From the NCBI GenBank assembly GCA_963573315.1, contig OY752148.1, forward strand, positions 1,665,263-1,729,262: a stretch of 64,000 nucleotides of DNA, in the 5' to 3' direction. The stretch is from Entomortierella parvispora. Its lineage: Eukaryota; Mortierellomycota; Mortierellomycetes; Mortierellales; Mortierellaceae. The position numbers and the translations under genes are program-made. Below are positions 1 through 13,397 of the stretch, one piece after another (position 1 is the stretch's first letter; every line of letters starts with the position of its first letter). The notes below the pieces were generated by a model, which was not told the DNA's origin, searched no databases, and saw only the letters and a program-made list of their open reading frames with translations.

Positions 1-1695
1 AGAGATCTTGCCAAGGCGTCAATCCAACCGTCTAGCCAACATCGAGGTAAAGTCTGCTTTGCCGTTACAGAAAAAAAATCACAGCTGCAGAGGGGGGAAA
101 AACCATTGAATATTCACTCGAATCTTTTTTTTTCCGGGTAGCCCGATAATCTGGTCGCCAAAGGCAAGCAGGACAAGTTGGTCGAGTCTCTCCACTTGTC
201 AGATCGTGAAAAGCGTAGAGTCGGGGACCTCTCATTATCTGATGTGAACGAACATGGCGACTATAACAAATTTTCTTTACTCATGAAGGAAATGGCCACC
301 TACGTCCCCGAGAAGGCCAGAATGAGGGACGCAGAAGATGAGGTCACCGATGATGAAGCCGAAGTCAAGCAGGAAGTCAAGGAAGAGATCAAGGAAGAGG
401 AGAAAGAGGATAAGCCTGTCAAGCATGAAAAGGACGATTCCAAGGTCGGCATCAAAAAATACTTTAGTCCTCGCACAACCAGAGGAGCATCCGCGGCAGA
501 AAAGGATGTCAAGAAGGAAAGTCAGCCTGTCAAGGCACCAGTGTCTTCATCATCGTCTTCAAAGGATCCTTCCCTTCGTAAAAAGGTTCAAAGTCTCAGA
601 ATCAAAGGTCCATGGCCAACCGTCAAAGTCTGTCAGGGTCGTGTCTATTGTATGGCTGTGCATGAGAACAAGGACAAGGTTCTTGTCTGTGGTGGCGACA
701 TCGATGGCAACTTGGGCTTTTGGGATTTGAACGAGGATTTGGCAGAGGACTATGAGCCCGAATTCGACGAAGAGCCCAACATCTACTCCTACAGGGCCCA
801 CAGTCGCACACTATCCAGTATGCAGTACTCCCCTACAGACCCAACCAAACTCTTCACCTCCTCCTACGATGGATCGATTCGTTACTTGGATCTGGTCAAG
901 CAGCAGTTCATCGAATCCTATGTCGTATCGTCAAATGCCTCTGATCATTTGGGATCTATCTCCATTGATTCCACAGGACAACAACTTTGGTTTGCTGATG
1001 TTGAAGGTGCTGTCACGCTCAAGGATGCTCGTACGCCCAAGAACGAGATGGTTTACCGCAAGACTTTGCATGAGAAGAAGATCGGATGCGTGAACGTCAA
1101 TCCCAAGTACGGAAACTTGATTGTCACGTCAAGTCTCGACAGAACGATGCGAATTTGGGATATCAGGACGTTTGGCAAGAATACCAAGGTGGATGAACCC
1201 CTGGAAGAGCTGGCGCAATTCCCCCATAACCTGAGCGTGACAAGTGCAATGTGGAGTCCTGATGGTGAGTTATCCTTATTCACTCGATTGCTTATTTCTA
1301 ATTTTCCGGTTCTCTAATTCTTTTTTCTTTCATCGAACATAGGGGCCAGTATTGCAAGCACGTCTTATGATGACTATGTCCGCGTATTTAATAACTTTGA
1401 TCCAGCTCTTCCCGATATCAAAGAGATCCCAGAACCGATCAAGATCCGTCACAACAACCAGTCTGGACGATGGGTGACGATGCTTCGAGCCGTTTGGTCT
1501 CATCAATTCAACTGGTTCTCCATCGGAAACATGAACAAATCGGTGGATATTTATTCCAGAGGAACTGGCGACTTGATGGCTAACCTTAAGGATGCTCGTG
1601 TCCTTACTACCGTGCCTGCTGTGAATGCATGGCATCCCAACAGGGTCGTTCTGGCCAGTGGCATGGCGAACGGCAAGATGGTGATTTGGCGGTAG
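1..1695 (+). CDS. CMR1: CMR1/WDR76-like WD40 DNA-damage-binding protein (5' partial)
   Basis: The gene enters the window from the left. Exons are 1-46, 142-1264 and 1343-1695, with GT-AG introns; the joined frame is open and ends in TAG. The first visible residues end in RLANIE, a hallmark of the CMR1/WDR76 N-terminus. An acidic/lysine-rich low-complexity segment follows (about 300-470), then WD40 repeats (for example around LWFADVEGAVTLKD and SLDRTMRIWDI). Family knowledge: yeast Cmr1 is a nuclear beta-propeller protein that binds DNA, gathers at sites of replication stress and is linked to histone and proteasome quality control. The segment at 370-490 includes a KKYFSPR stretch resembling a PCNA-interacting (PIP-like) motif, which is my inference. 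The true start codon lies outside the window. Confidence 0.88.
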
Positions 1696-1835
1696 TGAAC
1701 AAAGAGTGGTGATATTGCTCATAAACGATTTTTATACATTTATACATTTTTTTTTGTGCGAATCTATCTATGTTGGTCATAAATATTGTATATACTATGT
1801 CATGGTCGCAAAAATAGCAGGGTATCAGACGCTAT

Positions 1836-3969
1836 TTAAAGGTTAGCGAACAACACGCTGACAACCGATAGAGCCTGAAGAGCCATCACGGCAGTAGAAG
1901 GGATAGTCCATGCCGCTGAACTGGCATTTGCCGAGGCGCCACTAATAGGACTGATCACACTTGAGCCACCAGATCCCAACTGAGCGAACCCGATCCTCGT
2001 CGTGGATGAGCTGAAATCAAAGACGGAGTAAACGTTCTTCAGGAACACATCGCCCACCAACCATTGTGCAATCGAGACTGTGGATCCTGTAGGGTACATG
2101 GCTGCCGAGAGACAAAACGTGCCCTCATTGGTGTTTTGAGCCGTTTGCTGAATCGCCAACATTGAATATGGGATCACACCCTGGAAGGACCCAAATTGAA
2201 AAGTAACGTTGATATTTCCGGAACAAGGAATGTACCACCCTTCGTCCGTCTATAAAAAAAAATTGCAGGAAATTGAAAGAAAATGAACATTAATCTTCCA
2301 GAGCGACAAAAAAGGGAGCAATTGAGCAGAATACGACTGACTGATCAAACAGCTGGACTTACGTTGGTTGCTCCAGGGATGACGGCGTGGATGGCATCGG
2401 CGACTGACTCGGGGACGAGCATGGCCGTCGTGCCCGAGTCAATGGCTGCGTCCGCACCGTCAACATCGATGGTGGTGTTGCCCACTGTCAAGCCACCCAC
2501 TGGGATCTGAGGAAATTTTTGGGGAAAAAAAAAACGAAAGTAATATAAGTCATGACTTGTCCTTATAGTTCGGTCCTCTTACAAAACGATCGTGTTCTCA
2601 TAGACTTACGGTCCATGGGCGGCTTGAAACACAATTGACAAAAGAAAGATTTCCCGAGAAACGAGTCGTGTCGACGCCTCCAAAAGTGAGTTCGCCTCCT
2701 GGTGCCGTGTTGGATGAGGATGTCGAAGGTTCAAGCCAGATACCGATCATGTTGCTGATCAACGCAGCCTTGCTCTTGAGCACGTTCAAGATGGGGATAT
2801 CACCTTCAGCTGAATAGTACCATAGTCCCATCAGACCATCCACATCTGCAGGGAACTCTGCATCGTTTTCAGTCACCAAACCAGCAGCCCCCTGGAATTG
2901 AAGGGAACCCAACGTGAATGTCTCCTACAATGATCCACAAGTCGCAAAAAAAAAAAAAAAAAAAAAATAGTTCAAAGAGAGAACAACAGAGGGTTAGTTT
3001 GTCGTACAGGCGGGTCTAGATATATCCACGATGTTTAGAAAGGAGTGATCGGCGAAATCCATACCGAGGCGTAGCTGCCTGAGACACCTTGTCCACTGAC
3101 ATAAGTCGCGTTGAAGTCTTGGTCAAGCAGTTGGCATGTTCTATAGAGATGAACGTGTTAGGATCTGTTGCTTTGTAGATTGACCATCGGTTTTTGCTCC
3201 CATGTTGGATATTTTAGCCTTACGATGATGCTGAACAGTCAAAACGTGTAGAGTTATCGCATCCACCCCCTGTGCAGTTGGTGGCCGAGATCCAAGTGAT
3301 GGGACTTCCTGTATCAATGGCTACATTGAAGGTTTGGGCAGGTGTACCGAGCTTCAATGGGATGGCTAGACAAGGGAGAATGAAAGAGTATAGTAGCACA
3401 AAAAAAAAGGACATTAGTCACTTGTGTGCAGCGGCCACTCATGAAGGTCATGGCTTTTTTTTCTCTTTCTTGCTTACTATAAATGACATCGTTTTCAATG
3501 TTGGTGAGGGGGCTGGAGGATAACACGCCATCACGTTTCCGAAGGTATCGACGGGTCAGTGATTGAGAGTTGAGGTGCTTTGGGTTCCGCAAGGTCTTGA
3601 TAGGTACACTAAGAGTGGCAGTGTGGCAACCATAAAGAGAAGAAGGCTTTTTTGTTTTAGTGACAGAATTCTTTCCATGGTGGACCGTGTCCGTCTCTTT
3701 CAACTCGATTCCTATTCTTCCTGAGGTTGTTCCTCGATTTTTTTTTAATTTTTTATTTTTACTCCTTGTAGAGGGAGGGGAAGCTTCAGACTGCGCCCAA
3801 AGCCGGATATTTTATCTTCCAGTGCTATTTTGAGTTGAGAGTGCAAAAAAAAAGGAGATCATGTAAAATCAGATCATACTTACGAGACAACGTTCGAGGA
3901 GGCAGACACAGTCGATATTACTGCCACTGACAGGGCCAGAAGCAAAGGTGTGGAGTGAAATATGTACAT
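1836..3969 (-). CDS. Secreted, probably GPI-anchored pepsin-type aspartyl protease
   Basis: The start ATG at 3969 opens a signal peptide (MYIFHSTPLLLALSVAV...) ending in a 5' splice site at 3884. Further exons give a propeptide-like stretch with a KR dibasic site (RRYLRKRDG, near 3540), the first catalytic motif DTGSP (about 3310), a flap region with WYYS, and the second catalytic motif DSGTTA (about 2430). The C-terminus (about 1836-1940) is a serine/alanine-rich spacer followed by a hydrophobic tail, as in GPI-anchored yapsins and fungal A1 proteases. At least six short introns are needed. The exon 2 acceptor is the least certain: an AAG acceptor near 3724 keeps the frame. Both catalytic aspartates are present, so the enzyme is probably active at the cell surface. 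It is transcribed in the same direction as the next gene upstream (4837-6984). Confidence 0.85.
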
Positions 3970-4836
3970 GTTTGGGAAAGAGGTTGGTCCCAGTGTGTGT
4001 GTTGGGGAGGTGGGGATTGAAAGTCGAGCTGGTCTATGAGGGAGTGTGATGACCGTTGGTGTGTATGTGTCGACGTCTGGTCCTCTTTTGAGGGGAAGCA
4101 GGGGGGGGAGTGGGGTTGCTGTTAGTTGGTGTGACTGGGGGAGGAGAGATTCGGGGAGAGGATGCTGAGTGAAAAGATGAGCAATAGAGAAAAAAAAAAC
4201 ACAAAGAGGGCGAGCGCTTCTATTTGTATCATTTTCAGCGGATCTCCAACAGAGCGCCGGGAAAAGAAACTTGCAGAGTCCATGCGTCAGTGGTCCTTCC
4301 CCCCTCTACTGCCAAGAAGGAGTAAAACTGGTCCGTGGATCAGCCGGAAGGTTTTTGCACCCTTTCGTCCATCAGACCGCACAGCCGATCTGCAACACTA
4401 TCCATTTTTATCCCTCACTTTACCCTCATTGTACCCTCATTGGGAGAAATGACTTATATACCCTGTGGGTCGTGCCATCTCGACATCATGACCGTGCAGC
4501 CAAAGGAGAAAAGAAGGGGCGTTGGCCAGCAGGACGACAGCACAGAATTCGATGAGCTCACAGTTGAAATGAGAAAAAATAAATTTTGACACAAATCGCG
4601 TGCCCAATAATAATACAATTGGACCCTGGGGTTTTTTTGATCCCCTGGACACTCGCTGAGTGGCTCCGACAGTTGTCCCGTATAGACCATTCGCTGGGCT
4701 GTCGCGTTTCGTGGTTTCAGAGGCCGTGGGTGCACTCTTCCAGACCCTTTGCTTCAAGGACTGGTTCATCCTTCTATGCAGCACCGGATTAACAATGAAG
4801 AGTTGCAGCTACCGTCGATGTATTTTTATTAGGATG
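3970..4836. other. Intergenic region upstream of the aspartyl protease
   Basis: This stretch between two minus-strand genes contains G-rich and pyrimidine-rich tracts just upstream of the protease ATG and short A-runs. I see no convincing coding exon, RNA gene or repeat. The overlapping reading frames here lack codon bias, splice logic or recognisable motifs. Confidence 0.5.
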
Positions 4837-6984
4837 CTAGAATGGTGGCAAGGGAGGTGCAGAGGGGGAAATGATGCTGGAACCACCCCCCGCAGATCGG
4901 TAAGGGGGAGGGGGAGGCGAGAGTGAGGATCCTGATGACTCGCTATTGTCTGTGTAATGCTCTGCTGGGTGATCTTCTTTTTTATGGCGCTGATCAGCCA
5001 CTTGATCGTGGTATCCTGAAGCGTTGCTCGTCAATTGTGGTATCAGTCCAGACGTGGACGTTGGAGAGCCGTGCTGCAGTTGTGAGGAATAGTCGTCAAG
5101 TTCGTGGATGTCGAGGCTCTCGGATGCAGGGGCATGCGGTCGTACCATGGAGTCAAAGCCGCTGGCAATGGAGGGTGGCGCAGGCCGCAACTGCATTCTG
5201 ATCATCTCGATATGGGCCTGGTCCTGTTCTTCTTCAGAAGGAGGCGGTACTACTTGAATAGGTGCAAAGGGTGGGTGTGGTGGCATTGGCTGGATCGAAG
5301 AGGGTTGACCCATCATGGGATCTCCATTGTAAGAATTGGGAGTAACTGGGCCATGTCGCTCAAAGATCTGGGCGATCCTTTCCGTCTTTTGTCTTCTTCG
5401 CATTCTAATCCAGAAAATAACCGCGAGGACAACGACAGCGGTGATGACACTGCCAACGATACCTCCCGTCTTTCCTGTCGAGTCGGATGTGGAAGGGATA
5501 TAGGTGTTGATTGAGGAACTGTTCACCGAATAGGTGCCACCTTCAAACTTGAGACCAGTGGCATTAGCATCGACACCAAAAAAGCTGCCATTGACAGAAT
5601 AGGCCACCACGGCGTTTCCACCTGGAGCATCTGATAATGATGCAACGGCTGAGAACGAAGTTATATTTCCAGCTGCCGGTGGAGCAGCAGGCAACGCGAC
5701 AGGCGCACCGAGAACGGTGCCATTGAAGACAAGAAGTTCAGAAGAGGCAGTTACGCCGTTCGACTATGATGAGGTGCAATGTCGGGAAACAGTAAGTTGG
5801 AGCTAGCCCTTGGTAGTACAAACGCGTAGTGTACTGTACAGAGAGAGCGATGCCGACTTACGGAGCAAAGCAAGAAAACATTATTGTTGGCGACGGCGGG
5901 GAACACCCCCGTCCACTGAGAGGAAGTGCAGACGCTGGGCAGGTTGTTCAAGGCAACCGTTGACGTTTGCGATACGTTGACAGATTGCTGGAAGTTCACG
6001 AGGGTCTGGATGTCACTTGCCGTTTGACTGAAGGGGAGGGCGGTCAGGTTGTTGCCAGCCCCGAGGACATAGAGGGAGCGATTGCTGAGGAAAATGGCCT
6101 TTGGACTTGACCCCACGTTTGGCATCTGTTTGGGTGAAGGAGATTGAAGGCGAGCATCCTGTGAGCACTCATGACTGTGGCAGGACGAGCAGAGCGACAA
6201 CATGTTTGCCCAAAAGCCCAAAAACGTTTTCTAATTCGACCCAACGCTGCCGAGGGGCGTTCGTTCCTTTGGGAGGGAGGGACGACAAACAAACAACCCG
6301 ATCTGTGCGCTTTGCCTTTTCCTTCCACTCTTTTCTTATTACCTGCCAGGTCTGGTTCGACTGAACCAGATTCCCACCTGCAGTCAGCAATCCAAGAGTC
6401 AGGTTTGCGGTCTGGGTCGAGCCAAGGGCATGGACAAAGACTCCTGGCGCTATTGAAAACAGAGCGCCGACTTTGTTCACCTGGGCATCCCACAGATATG
6501 CTGAAGCACCGTAGAGTCCAGAAGTAGAGATTGATGACCAGGAGCCTCCACTCCCCGAGGAACTGACAACGTACTGAATTCCTTTTGGTACGTTTGAAAT
6601 CGTGGCCGTCAATGGGTTGTCCGAGGTTTTGACTGCAGACATGGAAGTGAGCCAGACAAAGTTGCCAACAGAGTCGACCTGACATGCGCTGGTTCCTGCT
6701 GTAAAGTCGCCTACAAGCTGGTCCAGGTCGTTCTCAAACGAAGAGTCGTCGTCGTTGCTGCTGTCTGATGTGATGGGTGGGTATGTGGAGACAACGGTCC
6801 AGGAGACGTCGGACAAGGATGCAGGTCCTGATTGCGACTGCAAAAGGACAAGTCGTCGCGTGAAGGCTGTTTGGGCTGGATTGGTGGATAGACTTGGGCT
6901 GGAGGACCCGTCCGCAGAAGTTAGGCTGACGGTAAAGAAGCTGTGGCCATCAGAGGCTGAGCAGGCCGGGGTGTAGATTGGCAT
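4837..6984 (-). CDS. Single-pass membrane protein with large serine/asparagine-rich ectodomain and proline-rich tail
   Basis: Three exons (about 6984-6345, 6125-5862 and 5766-4837) join into one frame. The ectodomain is Ser/Thr/Asn-rich with many N-glycosylation sequons. It has repeated blade-like segments of the type seen in kelch/beta-propeller surface proteins (for example KAIFLSNRSLYVLGAGNNL). A transmembrane helix lies around 5400-5460 (GGIVGSVITAVVVLAVIFW), followed by an RMRRR stop-transfer sequence and a proline-rich cytosolic tail ending PPLPPF. Proteins of this shape are common in Mortierellales, but I cannot name a function. The ATG at 6984 has an in-frame TGA just upstream and is not followed by a signal peptide, so a short upstream exon carrying one may have been missed. 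Confidence 0.6.
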
Positions 6985-7785
6985 CCCTCGGATGAAGATG
7001 AATCAATGAGCAGAGGACAATTGAATGTGGGAAGAGAAAGAGAAAGAGAGAGGAAGAAGGACGAGGGATGAGATGCAGCGGAAGGGTAGCAAGGAAGGCG
7101 GAGAGATGGAGAGGGGACAAGAGGACAAGGGGACAAGAGGACAAGAGGACAGACAGACAGGCACCAGCAAGAACCGACCAAAGGACAGAAGAAGGAGGGG
7201 AAAAATCGACGGACGGTCGGTGCATGCACCCCTTTGCCACCCACTCACACTCCACTCGCTCAAACACCCTCCAACAACACACACACGCAGAGAGGCTTTC
7301 TACCCGCAAACAGCACGCTGGGCGTAAAATCACTTTATTCTTTCCTTTCTTTTCTCCTTGGTCCGGCCCTTGCTCGTCTGTCAAGAGAGAGAGGTGAGTC
7401 CACTCCATGTCCCATGCAGCACCGCCACGGCCAGGGCCACCTCCCTTTCCCGGGGATCCATCATCTCTGACGCTACCCCAGAGCGAGTATGTATCTTCCT
7501 TGCCCTGCTTCTTTCTATTATATCTCCTTTGTCTGCCCTGAGCTGCAGGATTCCTACCGCACGTGACTCCTCTCACTCTCTCCCTCACTGTGGCTCTGTC
7601 CCACTGTGTCCCTCGTGTCCAGCAAATGCATGCCGCCTTTGTGTGCATCCATCCAATTCATCCGTCCATCCTCCCGTCCGCCCTCTTTTGTCCCTCGTAT
7701 AGCTCATCTCGCTTTCTCTTCCTCCTCTCTCTCTCGCTTCTCTCTTCCCCATCCTTCTGTCCTTGTCATTTTCTCATTGGACACC
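6985..7785. promoter_or_regulatory. Divergent promoter region of the membrane-protein gene and GTR1
   Basis: About 800 bp lie between the two divergently transcribed start codons. The plus strand is purine-rich near 7020-7200 and pyrimidine-rich near 7560-7780. It holds a short minisatellite of GGACAAGA units (about 7115-7160). No coding exon is supported. The strong strand asymmetry is typical of fungal housekeeping promoters. Confidence 0.45.
7115..7160. repeat. GGACAAGA-type minisatellite
   Basis: Four to five imperfect copies of a 7-9 bp unit (GGACAAGA / GGACAAGGG) sit in tandem in the divergent promoter, followed by a short GACA run. There is no sign that it is transcribed or coding. 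Confidence 0.6.
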
Positions 7786-9250
<1,465 letters not shown>

Positions 9251-9723
9251 TTGAACAGAGTTAACCAGCGGGGATCCTCGCTTGATACCGCAACTTTGGT
9301 GGTCCCGCAAATAGTATATAAAAATTGTTGTTACTCTAGTGACTCTCCAAGTTATGATGCAAATACTGAGGACACAGAACGCAAAGCGAAATAGACTCTG
9401 CACCTGCCTATCAACAGGATTGTACATGCACTTTTCGACCGCCTTTTCGAGCTTTTGATTCTGGAGGCCAAACAAATTGGACGCTACACCATCGAGGGCT
9501 AGGCGCCGACTGCTTTCTAATAACATCATTGCTGCTTGGACCCTTCTTCCAGTTTCTCACTCTCCTAAATTTTTGTCAATTGCTCAATAAGCAAGTATAA
9601 TCCTTGAGTAGTGGTTGTACTGACTTTACTGGAGAACACCAAACGGTGATGACCCCGAGATTCTGATTCTTATTTTTATTTTACACTCTATCCTATGGCG
9701 CGGGCCTGTCTGAAGGCGACTCA
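9251..9723. other. Intergenic region; weak minus-strand small ORF
   Basis: This stretch is the 3' flank of GTR1. On the minus strand an ATG at 9529 opens about 40 residues of plausible composition (SNLFGLQNQKLEKAVEK...) up to a possible splice donor near 9420. I find no convincing second exon or family, so I do not call it as a gene. Confidence 0.3.
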
Positions 9724-10062
9724 ATGCTAAAGCAAATCATTCTCCTCTTTGCGCTCGTTCTTGTTTCGGTCCAAGCATGGTCATTCACGGTATGGAAGGG
9801 CCCAAAAAAACCGCGATAACCATCACTACTCCGATCTCAAGGCCGGAAACATTTGCTCCACCCTGCTGAACAACCTGGCTGCCCAGGTGAACTCACTCTC
9901 GTTCGCTCCATGGCTTGGACTCGTTGCGTGATCACTATCCACTCGGGGAATAATTATACTGGAGCCATTCTCGGTAGCATGGTCGCAGATGCCCCCCATG
10001 GCGAATGGCAAGTGGGTCAGACCTCTACTTCTGCAAGAGGAATGAGGAGCTTTCGAATCTGA
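9724..10062 (+). pseudogene. Broken small secreted protein gene (two frameshifts)
   Basis: ATG 9724 opens a clear signal peptide (MLKQIILLFALVLVSVQAW) followed by about eight residues, then an in-frame TAA. The rest of a small cysteine-containing secreted protein continues in the next frame (about 9802-9900) and then returns to the first frame (about 9900-10062, ending SFRI and TGA). The first shift falls in a run of seven A (about 9806-9812); the second lies near 9900. The overall plan is a signal peptide, an AW processing site, about 95 residues and a terminal SFRI. This fits the abundant small secreted proteins of Mortierella-type fungi, an assignment I make from general form. Sequencing error in the homopolymer could explain one shift but hardly both. 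Confidence 0.55.
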
Positions 10063-10282
10063 GGGTGCAAGCAGGTACAACGATAGCCAGTTTTGTTCAA
10101 ACGACCCTTGAAGAAATCAATTTCACGCCACCAAAAAGTGGCGTCACAAGAATCACGTGAAAATATTCGGTGACGTTTTATTGCGCCCAATGTGCAGACC
10201 TTTCTCTCCCGCATGTTTATCGGCCTCCGATTTGTGACATTGAACATCCCTCATCCTCTTTCACCACAACAGCATCATCACC

Positions 10283-11102
10283 ATGGGAGCTTCATACACC
10301 GTCTTTGGCCGTGCCATCCCCACCTACCAGGTATCCTTTTGGTGCTCTGCCTCCTTTTCCCCCCAACCGCCGCCACCGACACCCCTGCCCTGTCCGCACC
10401 CGTCCCAGTTGACTCTTACCCCTGGATCTAATCAGCTCAGTGGAACCTGATTCCTGTACCCCAGATCAGCCCCCATCACACGCTGCCCCAACTTCGTCAG
10501 CATCAACAAGCCCTGTCAACACAATCCGCCTTGCTCCATCTTGTCGTTCTTGCGACTTGGGTGGTCACATCCCGCGTCGATCCTGCGCTCCCTCTCCAGG
10601 ACTGGAAAGGACGCAGATGATTGATTGTCTTGGGACCAACACGAGGCGAAAAGAGTGGTTGCACACAACAGCTCGCCTCGAGATGTTCTTTGGGTGGATT
10701 CAAAAGCCATGGACAGACTTGGATCTTCATAATCACTTGTGGATCTCTGGATTGTAGACCTTCTTTCAAAGACGAGCGTGTCAGGGTTACCCTACTCTAC
10801 CATTTTGCATCATCTCATTCGCGACAAACTCGCATTATTCAGGACAATCTACTTTTTACTTTCTTCCTCTTCGTTTTTCTTCTTTTGAAATGTTCAGTGT
10901 ATTGACAGAGATCATTACTCACTTTTATTCTTCCTAGTTGGCTCTTGCCACCTACGCCGCCGTTGCTGCCCCCGTCATCCTCATGAAGGCCGGCAAGAAG
11001 GAGGCCCCCGTCAACGTCATCCAGGCTGCTTCCCAGGATGAGGAGGCTTTCATCCGCGAGTTCATCAAGGCCGCCGAGGAGGAGTCCCCCAAGAACGTTT
11101 AA
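10283..11102 (+). CDS. ATP19: Mitochondrial F1Fo ATP synthase subunit k
   Basis: Two exons, 10283-10330 and 10938-11102, give 70 aa. The N-terminus MGASYTVFGRAIPTYQLALAT matches the fungal subunit k pattern (MGAxYxxxGKAIPPHQLA). A single membrane segment (LALATYAAVAAPVILM) and an acidic tail with DEEAFIREFIKAAEEE follow. The length agrees with the family (about 68-70 aa). Family knowledge: subunit k (Atp19) is a small Fo component that stabilises ATP synthase dimers in the cristae. The 607-bp intron is long for this genome and splits the gene exactly before the membrane helix; no other gene is evident inside it. Confidence 0.88.
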
Positions 11103-11408
11103 AGAAACGTCTCTCTCTCTCTCTCTCACCATCCCTTGTTGTATTTGATCTCGAATCCCTCTCCCTTCTCTATCCCTCCTTGATCCCCAAAAATCATGTT
11201 CATTACAAGCCATTCGAACAGAATTAAAATATAAACGGTATTTTGTCTGGACCTACGACTCTTTTGTCCTGGTCAAGCAGACATTTACTGATAGAAAATA
11301 GACAAATGCTGGGAAAAGAGTACTACGTAACAATGAGAATCACCAAACAATGATAGCAATGAGTATGTTTATTATCTTTGGGGGGAGGAGGGGAGGGTAA
11401 AGCGGTTC

Positions 11409-13397
11409 TTATTCTTGCATGGCGCCATCAGTGGATGCAGCAGGGGCAGGCTCTGGGATCTTGCGCGAGTTCTTGTTGATCCTTCTCTTCTTTGTAGGGG
11501 CGGCATCGGGATCGTTGGCTTTCCGGGCGGCCTCCTTCTCCTCGCGCGCCTTCTTCAAGTCGCGCCAATCCGTGGTACGCTTTCTCAATTCCTCGGTCGA
11601 GTAGAGATCGGGAAGAGAGTCGACGGTCTTGGATCCAAAGGTGTTGGCGTATTTTGCAAGATCCTCTTGGATAGTGTATTCCTCATCAAAGACAGACAAG
11701 TGACCAGTGGTACCCTCCTCAATGACGGATGAAACCCAGAGCTTTCCGGATCTGTCGTAATCGGCTGCGAGAGCATTGCCCTGAACCTCCAAAATCTTTG
11801 ACACCTCAACCTTGGCGGTGGCGGGATCCCATTGAAGAATCAACACCTTGGACTCTCTACAAACGAAAACAAAAAGCAGATTTTGGTCCGATCAGCAATC
11901 TGCTTCCTTCAATGCCCTTTTTTTGATTGAAAGACCGAATAGACGTGGACATTTCATAGAAATGAGACCAAAAATGACTTACTTCTCAACGACCACGGCA
12001 ATGTGATTCCTGCGTTCGCAGATGGACAAAGAGTAGATAGTCAACTCATCCTCCTCCGATTCAGAATCCAAAGGAGACAATCCCAAAGCTTCACGGACAT
12101 TAAAAGTCTGAACCTCCTTGCCCTTCAAGAACTCCCAAACTCGAACCGTGGCATCTCCAGCGCCAGAGATCAAGTATTGGTTCGAAGCGCCAGGCAAGAC
12201 TCTGATCTCGGTAACAAATCCAGTGTGGCCCAAGCAGTAGGTCTCAATGTTGTGACCCTTGGGGAACTGGCTGACTCGGATATGTTCGTCGCGATCTGCT
12301 GTGATGATGTATTTGTTGTCCTTGGTCAGCTCCTAGAAAGAAAGAAAAAGGGGGGTCCGAGGAAAGGGTAAGCCTGGTTTCAAATGGCCCAATGATGGAA
12401 AAGACATGTATCTCTCTCTCTCTCTCCCGAGTTCTGATTCCAAGTGCTCTTACAAGATCGGTTGCCATGGAGACATGTCCCAAAATGGGCTGCTCGCCGT
12501 CATCCTCATCTTCGCCCTCGCCTTCACCCTCGCCTTCGCCCTCTGTCTTTTCCGCGCTCTTTTCGGCCTTGACGGGCTCGACAACATCTGGGATATCGCG
12601 TTCCATGCTAGAGAGAGTTTGAATAAATAAAAAAACAACCTCCAAGAGTCAGAAAAACAAGACAGGACCAAGCAAATAACCTGCATTCTTCAAACAATTG
12701 ATACGCAAGATCTCCTTACTTGTAAATATCACCAAACTTGTCGGCGGTCACAACGTGGGATCCATCGTTGGTGAACTGGAGAGCGTTGGATCGACGAACA
12801 AGGGTTCTATTGATGAGTAGATGCAGAAAAAAAAGGGTTAATCGGACATGATCCCATTTGTGAGTTTGAAAAAAAACAACGGCGTTGAATTCGTTTAAAT
12901 GACGTGTTCTCCTCCTCCTCCTCCAAAGCATTTCGCGATGTTGCGTTTGTCTTTCTTTTCCATACCTCGTTCCGAGGCACTTCCATGACTCTGTATCCCA
13001 GATCTTCATGACTTTGTCATCGGCAGCAGTGGCCAAGAAGGCGCCGTCGTTGCTGATGGCGATCTGCTGCACGCGAGCCTTGTTCTGCTTCTCGACATCA
13101 GGAGTGTTGGTCAAAGGCTGGACCTGGAGGCCACCGGCCTCGCGTTCCTCCAGATCGGCCGTGCTGGAAACAATGACTCCGGTCCTATGTTAATGTTGGT
13201 GAGAAAAAACAGGTAATGAATGATATTAGATACTGAAGGCAAGAAAGGTGGCGGAGGCGCGGGTCTACAGAGTTGTAAAGTGAAAGGAAAGGATAGCTTT
13301 ACTTGGTGTCAACGACCTGGATGTGCTCGCCATAGGCGAGGATGACCTGGTCCTTTGTGGGGTGGTGGAGAATATGGCTGAATGGCAAGAGTGGCAT
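11409..13397 (-). CDS. TRM82: tRNA (guanine-N7)-methyltransferase non-catalytic subunit Trm82/WDR4
   Basis: The start ATG at 13397 gives MPLLPFSHILHHPTKDQVILAYGEHIQVVDT. About six exons follow. WD repeats include ISNDGAFLATAADDKVMKIWD, FTNDGSHVVTADKFGDIYK, ILGHVSMATDL, DRDEHIRVSQFPKGHNIETYCLGHTGFV and SGAGDATVRVWEFLKGKE. GHTGFVTEI and RDEHIRVS are signature stretches of the Trm82/WDR4 propeller. Family knowledge: Trm82 holds Trm8 in its active form and together they make m7G46 in tRNA; loss causes heat-sensitive rapid tRNA decay. An acidic Glu/Gly/Asp insert (about 12490-12560) and a lysine-rich C-terminus ending in MQE are species-specific additions. Confidence 0.88.
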
